Under the pieces are notes generated by a model that saw nothing but the letters and a program-made list of their open reading frames with translations, was not told the DNA's origin and made no database searches. Positions 21,601 to 33,600 of a stretch of DNA of 64,000 nt are shown here, piece after piece. Position numbers and translations under genes: made by a program. The first letter of the stretch is position 1. Every line of letters starts with the position of its first letter. Source of the DNA: Saccharina japonica (taxonomy: Eukaryota; Sar; Phaeophyceae; Laminariales; Laminariaceae); contig MEHQ01004014.1 in NCBI GenBank assembly GCA_008828725.1, positions 85,688 through 149,687 of the forward strand, read 5' to 3'.

Positions 21601-24600
21601 AGTCTAACGTGCAAGGCAAAGAGATCTAATGTGTGGCGCGCGTAGCAGCATATCGATACCTTTGTGCTATACTATTACGGGGGAACATAGTAAATAGGAC
21701 CAAATATTGTTAGTAAAAATAGGTAAATATATAGACTTTAGTGTACACCGTAGGTTCTATTTAATATGGCCCTCCGTAATATACACTACGCCGTTCTTCA
21801 TAGAAGATCAACACAAGCGCCGAGCGATCGCTACTACTAGAACCAAGTGAAAAACAGGGTTATAAACGTGCAAGTGCGTATATACAGACAGTATACTAAT
21901 CGGGCGTCTTACTATATACGAAGTATAGGATACGAGCATTACAACACCCCTCATTTTTGTTTATCTCTCTTTGTGTTTCCCAAACAAACGCTGGTCGCCC
22001 ACACCCTCAAAATGCTTTCCCCTCTCCCCCCCACCACATCACCCCCCCACTCCGCGCCCTCGCCCCGCCACCCCCCCTGGTCCCACTCCCCTCACCTCCC
22101 CCCCCCCTCCCTAACGACTACGGCCAGCACGACATGAGTTAACACCCCCCTCTCTCTCAAGAACCTCATTATACCCCCCCCCTCAACTTGTACATCTCCA
22201 TTTATTACCCCCCCCTCGCTAAAAATATCATTAATCCACACCCTCAAAATGCTTCCCCTCTCCCGCCTCCCCCCTCCCGCCCCCCCCGCCACCACCCCCT
22301 ACGTCTCCCCCACTCTCCCCCCCCCCCGCTACCCCCTCCCCCCCCCCTCCAAGAGTGTGGGTTTTGTCACCCTCCCCCCCCTCGGTTCCTCTCGTCTACC
22401 CTCTGATGCTCGAATCCTAAACCGTATCCAGGCTCCATTCCCACATCGTGAGCGGGGGTCTGTACCCCCCATTCGTGTTCCGTCTCGAAAGGGAGACGCG
22501 GTCAATGGTCGAAGTACTAAGGCTAGCAACGAATATATATTTATAGGTTGGGTTGGCGTCGGTTGGCAACGACGCTGTAAAACACGCCACTCGCTGCGTG
22601 AGCTAGACAACCAGGGTGCCGTTTTTTTTTTCTTTTGTTTTTTTTGGCGGTCACCAAAGCTGGCGGTCGAGTAGATAATTTGAGCGGGGTGGAGAACCTT
22701 TGCTCCGCACAAGGGGAATGGTCGTATCACGTAGTGTTAATTTGGTAAGACATCCGCGAGGCAGTTGCATAGTAAAACCCATTGCTGTCTCCGGAAGTGG
22801 CCACACCAGAAATTAAATTAACTCATTGAAGCTGTCGTCCATATGCAAGTCCGCCTCAGAGGCGGTTCTTAGCAGGATGCAGCTCACCCTCCATGCGACT
22901 CGCCCAATACCTCACGGCGCTTCGCGCTTGGTGCAAGCAATGTCTGCCTGCTTGGTGAAAACCCAACGTGCTCCGTCCCGGCATTGTAGGGATGCGAGGG
23001 TCTATGGTCATATGACTACGGCCGTGCACGACATGAGTACACCCCCCCCTCAATGTATTAGCTCTCTCTCTTTCTCTCTCTCTCGCTCTCCATCCATCCC
23101 CCCATCAAACCGGTACTGCACCCGCCCCTCAAACCGGTTTCCCTCTCTCCCTCCCCAGACAAGCATGGGCCGATCGAGCGCCATCACGGGCCGGGGAGCC
23201 GTCGCTAAAGCTCCCCTGGGGGTAAGACCTGTCGAGCTCGGAGGAGCGAACGGCGGCGCCGGCGGCGCTGGCGGTGGCGCCTTCAGACAGCAGAGGCAGG
23301 GGAGGGCGGTGGTGAGGCCGGACTCCGTTGTCCTGAAGCAGTCGTTTTGGGACAGCCTAGCGGGCGGAGGGGGGGCGGGGGGGGCGAAGAAGAAGCCGGC
23401 GGCGGGGTCGAAGGGGCAGAGCTTCAAGTCGCCTCTTCCGAAAGGGTTTCCACCAGGTCCGAGTGAAGCATTTTTTTTCTTTTTTTTCGCAGAATGGTTT
23501 TGGGGCGGGAAGTGCCCCGCGGTTGGTAGGGAGGGGGGGGTGGGGGGATAAGGTTATAAAATTGAATACCAGGTGCATTAAATGCCCAGGGTTCTTGACG
23601 GATCATGACCCGGGTCGGGTCAGGGTCCGGAAGTGTTTGAAATCTCACGGGCCGAGTCGGGTCGGGTCAGGAGGTTTTTCAAAACTCTCACGGGTCGCGT
23701 CGGGTTGGGTCACCCTTACCCGACCCGACCTGACTCGACCCGCGAGGTTTGACGCGGCCCGTGGACGACCCTGAAAAAATCCCTTGTAGTGGTAGTGTTT
23801 ATTTAACCCCTTCACATCGTAGAAATGCAAAAATGATCCCACTCTAGTTTCCAAGTATGTATGTGGAGGCGTGTTTGCCTTTGGGGGGGGGGTGTCTAGT
23901 TTTTTTCTGACGCTATACGTGCGCGTCGGCAGCTTTATATCTGCAGTTTCATACACAGCATCTACAACAACCCGACCTTTTGATGATGAATATTGTAAAC
24001 AATAGGCCGATACAAAGCAGAAAGAATTAGATAGACTTGCATATAAGAATATGCAGTACACGTCGGATGCAACTGCATGTCATGTATTGGGTAGCTCCTT
24101 CAAGCTGAGGAGAGCCTCGTCCGTGGGAAATACTTCCGGCTAACAAAACAACCGTCTCACCCTCGTAGTCCCCCCAAGTAGTGTGTCTCCCCAAGAAACG
24201 TTCGTGCGGTACTACAATGGATACCGGTTGAATACGAGTAGTGCTGGTTGAAGAGTGGTGGCTGCCCGCTATAGTGCCGGTTAAATCGCTTGGTACAGAC
24301 ATTATATGGCCCCTCTATAGACGCATGCTACGATAGAGGTGCACCATGTATTTTCTGAGCTCCTCACTTAAGGAGCGTCATACCTCACCGAAAACATGAC
24401 TTTGGGAGAAAAATAAAAAAGCGCTGCCGGATGCGAAATCTCATAACCGAAGTATTCTCTGAAACATTATTCGTCACAAAAAAATGAAAGTCCGGCGAAG
24501 TTGGGTTAAGGAGCCCGATCGTTCAGAAAACGATTCAGCCAAAACGTGATACCTCTACCGTAGCACGCGTCTATAGTGCCGGTTGGGTGATGCCGGCTGC

Positions 24601-27600
24601 CCGCTTTAGTGCCGGTGCAATCGCTTGGTACAGGCATTATATTGCTACAGCAGTAGTGGTCCCTCTACAGTGCCGGTTGAGCCCCTATAGGGCCGGCTGC
24701 CCGTTATAGTGCCGGCGAAATCGCTTGGCACAGGCAATACTCAATATTGCTACAGTAGTGGTCCCTCTTTAGTGCCGGTCGAGTAATGCCGGCTGCCCGC
24801 TATAGTGCCAGACTTATCCCACGGTAGGGGTGCCGCATAACTTCCTGAGCTCCTTACATGAGGAGCTCAATATCTCACCCGAAACTTGACTTCGGAATCA
24901 TTCGTTCGCGCAACCCGACCAAACCTTCCAATGCCGGTCGTCCGAAAACAAGCATACCAGTAAAATAATAATAGTATCCGGTGGTTACTCACGTGAGGAG
25001 CTCAACCGGTACAATCGCTTGGCACAGGCAGTATTCAATATTGCTACAGTAGTGGTCCCTCTTTAGTGCCGGTCAAGTAATGCCGGTTGCCCGCTATAGT
25101 GCCGGTAAAATCGCTTGGTACAGGCATTATGTTGCAGCAGTGGCAGTGGTCCCTCTATAGTGCCGGTTGGGTAATGCCGGCTGCCCGCTATAGTGCCGGT
25201 GAGAACAGATGGGATTAACCAGTGTGGCAGTGTGCGGGGTATTATTAATAGTGCCGGTTGCCGCTATCGTGCCGGTACATATTGTTGGCCGGTGCATACC
25301 GGCACTATACAGGGACCGGCACCAATGTACAGCAACTTTTCTGTTGCAAAACCCGTCCTGTGGTAGGCTTGTATACTTGCATTGGTTGTTAACCTACCGA
25401 AGCGCCACGTTTGGTGGCGATTGAGCTCAAGAACGCCAGCTGTGCGGTTTGCCTCGAGCAGACCTGTCAACTTCGTGCTTTGTGGTTACTTTCCGTACTG
25501 AGTGTGTAGCAGTCACGGGGAAAATCCAGTGCTGGTTGCGTTCGATCCCGCAGTAGGAGCCGCTGACTGTAATAGACACCTTGGTTGTGCTGAATGCCTT
25601 GCATGAGTTGAGTTGGAAAAAATGGTAAATCTCCTACGCCAATAACAAGACAACAAGCCCAACAAGGGAATACTACACACGTCGGGCAGTTCATGAACTA
25701 CTGTAGATGTTTCAAGGCAGGTGTATTCCTGGTCTGTATGATCTGTATGATCTGTATGATCTGTATGATCTAGCTCGTGTTACCGGGTGGGAGCTGTATA
25801 ACCTGCATGATCTAGCACATGTTTCCTGGGTTGGATCTGTTGCTATGCAGATCCTGCACACTCTCTCACAACGGCAGGTGAGGAACTAGGATGATCTAGA
25901 TCATGATCTATCTGTAGATGATCTAGATCATGATCTATCTGTAGATGATCTTGATCATGATATATCTGTAGATCATGTAGATCATGATCTGTCTGTACAT
26001 GATCTAGATCATTATATATCAGTAGATGATCTAGGTCATGATCTATCTGCAGATTATCTAGATCATGATATATCTGTAGATTATCTAGATCGTGATCTGT
26101 CCGAGCTGTGAATTATTAACAATTCAATGGAAGTATGATACCTGGTATTAGATTATATTATATGCGCGTATACAGTTCCTGTGGTGAGGTTGGGGACGGG
26201 TTGTGTTGAAAACGTTTCGCTAAAGAGGGCCGCGATATCGACAACAAGCACAACGCCAACAAACAGCAACAGCAGCAGCAACAACAAGCACAACAATGCC
26301 ACCAGCAACAACAACAGCGACACGCACAGCAACAACGCCAGCAACAACAGCAACACGCACAGTGACAACCACTACCATAACCACTACCGCGCTCTAAAAA
26401 AAACGACGAACTTGCTGTCCGAACCCTATAAATACAGCGGCACTCACTCTCCTTCGAAACGCTCGTCCCCATGTTCATACGCACCGTGTGCCCTGTTTCA
26501 TTCAGCCAGTACGCTTTTGAGACCGACGGTGGACGACAGCCGCGGACATTTCCTCGACGTTTCCGTGGAGAAGTTCAAGCCCAATGTGAGGGAGTTCGAC
26601 ACCAGGATAGGGCGTTTTATGGTTGTCCCCATTGCATGTGTGTGTAGATACGAAACTTTTCCCTGCCTCGTACGAAGAGGGAGTTCGCCGCAGATATGGG
26701 ATGTTTTTTATGGTTGTCTCTTTGCGTGTGCGTGTGTGCTCTCAAGTTTTTCCTGCCTCGTACATGCGAGAGGGTTCGACCGCAAGATGGCATGTTTCTG
26801 GGGGGGGGGGGGGTTGTCTCTTTCGTGTGTGTTTTGAAAGCCCATTTCTTAGAGCTGTGAGTTGGTACGAGTTTAGTAACCAATTTTTAATAATTATTCG
26901 TTTCCCGGTATTGCCGGCTACCCGACGTATTGGGTTTCCATACTTGTAGGAAGGATGTTGAATGCGGGACACATTTTTTTCTTGTTTGAGCAAGGCCCCC
27001 TCGACTGGAAAGGGGCTGATTGTGGCTTGCCTTCGCTCGCCTGCCCTTTAGTCGGCGTAAGTCCGCTGGCCCATCAGCCAGCTTCGCCAGCCGACTTGCC
27101 GAGTGAAGTGATTAGTTGGCGAACGCCACCTACCGATTAGTTCGCACCTACCGATTAAGGTACGACTTACCGATTAGTTAGCACCCACCGGTTAGTTAGC
27201 ACCTACCGGCGAAGGTGGCACCACCACCCACCGATTAGTTTGGAGCTTCGCCAGCCGACTTGCCGATTGAAGTCAATTAGTTGGCCAACGGCACCTACCG
27301 CTTAGTTAGCACCTACCAGTACCGATTGGCTAGCACCTACCGACTAGTTGTCACCTACGGACGATTAGTTAGCACCCACCGACTAGATAGCACCTACTGC
27401 AGTAGTACCGATTACTAGGCAGCACTTACCGATTAGGGTTAGGGTTAGGGTACTTTGCCCTGCTTGCTCTCTAGAAACCCTCGCTGTGGAAGGCAGAGCC
27501 TCTTCGAATACGCAAACCTTGCAACGCTTGATGGTACCGGTATGTCTGTACCCCCCCCCGTCCCCGTCCCAACCCTCTCTTACCCTCCCCTTCCATGCTA

Positions 27601-30600
27601 TGGAAATCCACACCACATACATACATGCTCGCTCTTTGGAAACCCTCTGTGTGACAGACATTCCTTGTTGTGTGACAGACATTCCTTGAAAAACTAACAA
27701 TCAAAATACATTACGATACCGGCAAGGTCTGGGATCCCCTCCCCTCCCAATTCTCACACACCTACTCCCCGTCCATGGTTTCGGAAACGCCACACCGCTA
27801 CGTGTATGCCTGCTTCTTCTTTAGAAACCCTCGCTGTGGCAAAGCTGGCGGTTTCGGACAAAGCCGCTCGGACGGATCTCGCCTCGCACGAGGGTGATGA
27901 AGATTTCGCTCGGCGACCGGGTGGGTTTTGAGTTGGATTCGGTTGTTCGTTCGGTTTGATTCGGTTCGGTTTTTGGTTCGGTTTAATTTGGTTCGGTTTT
28001 TAATCTGGTTTGGTTTCGCTTCGTTTTGTTCGGTTCGGTTCGGGTCGAGTCGGTTTTGTTCGGTTCGGCTCGGCTTGGCTCGGTTTTGTTCGGTTCGGCT
28101 CGGCTCGGTTCGGTTCGGTTTGGTTTCGTTCCGTTCGGTTCGGTTCGGTTTTGTTCGGTTCGGTTCGGTCCGGTTTAGTTCAGTTCCGTTCGGTTTAGTT
28201 ATGTTTGCTTCCGTTCGGTTCGGTTCGGTTCGGTTTGGTTCAGTTCGGTTTGATTCGGTTCGGTTTGGTTCGGGTCGGCTCGTTCAGGTTGGGTTGGTTC
28301 GAGCTGGGTTGGGTTAGGCTGGGTTAAGCTGGGTTCTGGGTCATATTGGTGGTAAGTAAAGAGGCCGGGTCGTGTTGACTTAGGTGGGTTGGATTGAGTT
28401 GGGTTGGGTTGGGTTGGGTTGGGTTTGGTTGGGTTGGGTTGGGTTACGCGGTCTTGACTTGGCTTGGCTCGGATTCAGTTGGGGTGGGTGAGGTAAAGTC
28501 GAGTCGGATGGGGTCGTTACAGCGTGTTTGTTGCCCGCGTGTTGGCTTTCGAATAAAACAACCAAAAATGTGTTTTTACTTTTTTACCTTGTTACGTGTT
28601 CGGTTGCGTGTTGTTTGGACCATCTCGGTTGTTGCTTGGACTGTTCGGGTTGCCCGGATCATTCCGGGATATTTTTTAGAGCTGCGACTGTTGCACGCCT
28701 GGAACAGATCATACAGATCATATGGATCATTCCCACTTGATGATTTAGACCTTTCACTTCAGATAAATCCCTCATGTGTATGATCTGTATGATCTAGCTC
28801 ATCATGTTTCCGGGTGGTAGCCGTATATTCTGCAAACTCTAGGACACGATTTCTAAGTTGGATCTGTACTGTACAGATCCACCACACAAGATACCATAAA
28901 GGCAGGTTAGGATCTATAGATGATCTGTGGATGATCTATCTGTTGATCATCTCCCTGACGTGTGCAATGGTTGTATGTATACATGCTGGCCCCTATGTAC
29001 TCTGTTACATGTTCGCCCCTATTACTCTGTACTTGTAGCTGTAACGGTCTATGTCCCCTCCCTCCCCAAAACGAAACGCCTTTCCAGGGAGCTCTTAACC
29101 TTGTGGGGAAGGGGCAGGTTTTCGGCAACGCGGAGCTGGACCTTTACGGGTGCACCAACGCGCTTAAGACCGCGGCGCACGACCCGCGAATCCGAGGAGT
29201 GCTGATGGAGCTGAACGCGGAGGACATGAGCATGGCGACCATCATGGAGGTGTGTGCGGATGATGATGATGAAAGCTTTTGGCCCCTCCGCGCAGGGCAG
29301 CCCTTTTTTTCATTTTTTTCCGCGCATCACTGAATTTGTAGCCAAGAACAAAGTATGGAAATCGCTGGCGCGGGGGAGGGGGAGGGGTTGTTTATTTTTT
29401 TTGGTGGCCAAATCAAATTTTCAAAGTACCACAAAAAAAAACGTTTTTCGTTTTTTTACAGACACTTTACTTGTGGCGATGGAAATTGACCTGTATCCGT
29501 ACAGTGGCATTTTACCACGCACCTCAGATAAATCATGATTGAGATCATCTACAGATATATCATGATGTACAGTAGATCATCTACAGAGAGATCATGATCT
29601 AGATCATCTACAGATAAATCATGATCTAGATCATCTACAGAGAGATAATGATTTAGATCATCTACAGATATGTCATGATGTAGATCATGTACAGATATAT
29701 CATGATCTAGATTATCATGATCTAGATCATCTACAGATAGATCATTATCTAGATCATCTACAGAAAAATCATGATCAAGATCTCTAGATCATGTACAGAT
29801 AAATCATGATCTAGACCAATTACAGATAGATCATGATCTAGACCATCTACAGAGAAATCCGGATCTAGATCATCTACAGATAGATCATGATCTAGATAAT
29901 TTACAGATATACCATGATCTAGATAAATCTACAGACAGATCATGATCAAGAGAATCTACAGATATATCATGATCTAGACCATCTACAGATAGATCATGAT
30001 CTACTGTAGACCATTTACAGATATATCATGATCTAGATCATCTACGGACAGATCATGATCAAGAGAATCTACAGATAGATCATGATCTAAATCATCTAGT
30101 TCCTCACCTGCCGTTGTGAAAGGCTGCGCAGGATCGGCATAAAACATGTCCAACCCGGGACACATGTCCTTAAAGTAGATCATGCAGATTACACGGCTCC
30201 CACCCGGCAACATGATGAGCTAGACCATACAGATCATGCTGATCATACAGATCAGGGACCTATCTGCTCTGAACGATCTAGATCCATCAAGTGGGAATGA
30301 TCTATATGATCTGCACGAGCTGTGGACTAGTATCTTGCAGTAAGGATAACTTATGGAAATCGCTTTCGGGAAATGTTTTTTTTTTTTTTTTTCGGTTTTA
30401 ATGTTGGGTCAATCAATTTTGATCCTGATGGAAGCATGGCCATCATCATGCGGCGATAAAATGTTGACCTCTCCCATTTATTAATAGTAGCTTCTTGACC
30501 ACACCATCACTGAATTAGTATATATTGGCAAGTCTAGGTCCTTCGCTGTTTGCCTAAACTATTGCCTTCTCTGGCAAATTTGGCAACAAGCCAAATACGT

Positions 30601-33600
30601 TGCCGAGCCGGGTATTATACGCACTCATCATATCAGGGAGCAAAAACCAAATTTTCGTGTTTTTTTCGTTTTTTCTACTTCAACGTCGGCTGTTGCTGTC
30701 GCTATTATATGATATATCGCGGGTGAAACCGAAAACGAGCGTTGGCCAATCAGCTTCCTTTCCGCTCCCGATTTGGCCAATCAGCTTCCTTTCCGCTCCC
30801 GCTTTTGGCCAATCAGCTTCTTCTCCGCTCTCGTTTTGGCCAATCAAATCTTGCGTCGATTATTGCTGTCGCTATTATATGATGTATCGCTGTGAAACCG
30901 AACACGAACGTTGGCCAATCAGCTTCCTCTCCGCTCCCGCTTTGGCCAATCAGATATTGTGTCGACCATTGCTGTCGCTATTATATGAAATATCGCAGTG
31001 AAACCGAACACGAACGTTGGCCAATCAGGTTCCTCTCTGCTCCCGCTTTTGACCAATCAAACCTTGCGTCGACTATTGCTGTCGCTATTATAGGATATAT
31101 CGCTGTGAAACCGAACACAAATGCGCCGTCCAATCAGCTTCCTTTCCGCTCCCGCTTTTGGCCAATCAGATTCGGCGGGCGATGGACTACTTCACGCAGA
31201 GCGGAAAGCCTCTCTGGGGGTTCACGGAGAATGCCGTGGACATGACCCTCCTTTGCCTCATGGGTGGCTGCACAAGGGTGCGTGTATATTGCGCAGGAGG
31301 CGTGTATATTGCGGGGGGGGGGGGGGGGAATCAATGCGTGGAAGGGCCGAAGGGTTTTACCCTAGACCCCCCCCCCCCCAAGGGGGGTGTACTCATTAGC
31401 CGCATGGCATGCCTGGCCGCAGTCGTATGACCATAGACCGCCGCATCCTTACAATGCTGGGACGAAGTGGTTTTCACCGAGCAGGCAGGGGCGTATACTA
31501 AGGGCCCATATTAACGAAGACAGCAAAACATGCAATTTGGAAAATACAATCCAATTTGGATGTGATTTCGCAAAAACAAAAAACTGTTTTGCGTCCTATG
31601 GGGAATAGTGAATTGCTTTTCAAAATTTTCTGAAATCGAAAAAACGCAGCATGCCTCACAACGCCCAGGTGAAAAAATCGACGAGAGGAGACGAGAGGGA
31701 AGGCCTGCGTCGGCGCGTGCGCGCCGCCGCCAGCATACTTTTGCTTTTGACGGCGGCCCAGGCTAGGAACTATCGCTCTCAGGGTCATCACTGGGTGGGC
31801 GTAGGGATCCCTGGAAACGCCACGGGCGAGAAGGGGACGGCGTTGTGTTATCAAAGTACTTGAGCGTATCATGCTGTTTTTGGGTCGATCGCTCGGTTTT
31901 TGATCGGGTTGGAGCATCGAGCTGGTTGAAAAGTTGGGATTGCGACCGCCATGATTGGTTTTGAGGCGCCACCGTCGGGGTACGCGTGCTATTGGTCTAT
32001 AGAGCGTGGGCGCGGCTGTTGTCCCGGTGGCCTCGGGTTGTGGTTCACGTGTTGTCGCCTCGGTCGTCGGTCATCGATGCACCAAGAAATGACCAGATTG
32101 TACCGGGGGCGTTTGCCCACCGTGGACATGCCGTCCAAGTCGGAACCAACTCCTCAATTTGATTTGAATTCTTTGAAACACAAAGCCGTGGGACTCTTGT
32201 TTTTTCGTCCAATTCAAATTGCATTAGTACCCAAAGATCCTACATTTTGATGCTGGTGCTGTGTGCGTGTTGACCAATTGAAAAGCGAATTTGAATTTTA
32301 TTTTTTCCAAATTGAATTTTTCTGTCTTCGTTACATACTGGGCCTTAGAGAGCTAATAATATTGGCCTACTTACTATACGGACAGATCATGATCAAGAGA
32401 ATCTACAGATAGATCATGATCTAAATCATCTAGTTCCTCACCTGCCGTTGTGAAAGGCTGCGCAGGATCGGCATAAAACATGTCCAACCCGGGACACATG
32501 TCCTTAAAGTAGATCATGCAGATTACACGGCTCCCACCCGGCAACATGATGAGCTAGACCATACAGATCATGCTGATCATACAGATCAGGGACCTATCTG
32601 CTCTGAACGATCTAGATCCATCAAGTGGGAATGATCTATATGATCTGCACGAGCTGTGGACTAGTATCTTGCAGTAAGGATAACTTATGGAAATCGCTTT
32701 CGGGAAATGTTTTTTTTTTTTTTTTCGGTTTTAATGTTCGGTCAATCAATTTTGATCCTGATGGAAGCATGGCCATCATCATGCGGCGATAAAATGTTGA
32801 CCTCTCCCATTTATTAATAGTAGCTTCTTGACCACACCATCACTGAATTAGTATATATTGGCAAGTCTAGGTCCTTCGCTGTTTGCCTAAACTATTGCCT
32901 TCTCTGGCAAATTTGGCAACAAGCCAAATACGTTGCCGAGCCGGGTATTATACGCACTCATCATATCAGGGAGCAAAAAACAAATTTTCGTGTTTTTTTC
33001 GTTTTTTCTACTTCAACGTCGGCTGTTGCTGTCGCTATTATATGATATATCGCGGGTGAAACCGAAAACGAGCGTTGGCCAATCAGCTTCCTTTCCGCTC
33101 CCGATTTGGCCAATCAGCTTCCTTTCCGCTCCCGCTTTTGGCCAATCAGCTTCTTCTCCGCTCTCGTTTTGGCCAATCAAATCTTGCGTCGATTATTGCT
33201 GTCGCTATTATATGATGTATCGCTGTGAAACCGAACACGAACGTTGGCCAATCAGCTTCCTCTCCGCTCCCGCTTTGGCCAATCAGATATTGTGTCGACC
33301 ATTGCTGTCGCTATTATATGAAATATCGCAGTGAAACCGAACACGAACGTTGGCCAATCAGGTTCCTCTCTGCTCCCGCTTTTGACCAATCAAACCTTGC
33401 GTCGACTATTGCTGTCGCTATTATAGGATATATCGCTGTGAAACCGAACACAAATGCGCCGTCCAATCAGCTTCCTTTCCGCTCCCGCTTTTGGCCAATC
33501 AGATTCGGCGGGCGATGGACTACTTCACGCAGAGCGGAAAGCCTCTCTGGGGGTTCACGGAGAATGCCGTGGACATGACCCTCCTTTGCCTCATGGGTGG

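Larger units (their letters stand above)
24225..25330. repeat. Tandem array built on TATAGTGCCGG
   Basis: Units contain CTATAGTGCCGGTTG, ATGCCGGCTGCCCGC and AATCGCTTGG(T/C)ACAGGCA, followed by GTGGTCCCTCT. About eight imperfect units of 85-130 bp occur, interrupted by the family A MITE at 24,320 and the second-family MITE at 24,818. Confidence 0.7.
30044..31328. repeat. 1.28-kb segment, copy 1 (contains exon 5)
   Basis: From ACGGACAGATCATGATCAAG to the G run after exon 5, this segment is repeated at 32,378-33,658. The only differences seen are a poly-T length change, GGGTC/CGGTC near 30,408 and one base near 30,647. It includes the end of a GATC repeat, the CCAAT-type minisatellite and exon 5 with both splice sites. 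Confidence 0.9.

Noticed and set aside
27434-27452. TTAGGG repeats as a former telomere or chromosome fusion point.
   Set aside because: There are only three units, at the end of a GATTAG-rich minisatellite that differs by one base.
27825-27920. A GC-rich, exon-like segment after CTTCTTTAG with a possible GTGGGT donor.
   Set aside because: Its frame enters and leaves in phase 1, but exon 3 leaves in phase 0 and exon 4 enters in phase 0, and the family needs no extra segment there. It is also the last unit of a tandem repeat.
27928-28500. A 129-codon frame rich in Phe-Gly-Ser-Val-Arg.
   Set aside because: It is a reading of the GGTTC/GGGTT microsatellite and has no start context or domain.
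30733-31169. Repeated CCAAT motifs as a promoter.
   Set aside because: They lie in an intron, repeat with the minisatellite period, and the last one is a splice acceptor.
31651-31863. A 70-codon frame with a signal-like segment, as a small gene.
   Set aside because: It lies wholly inside a TIR element and has no promoter or splice partner. I treat it as captured sequence.
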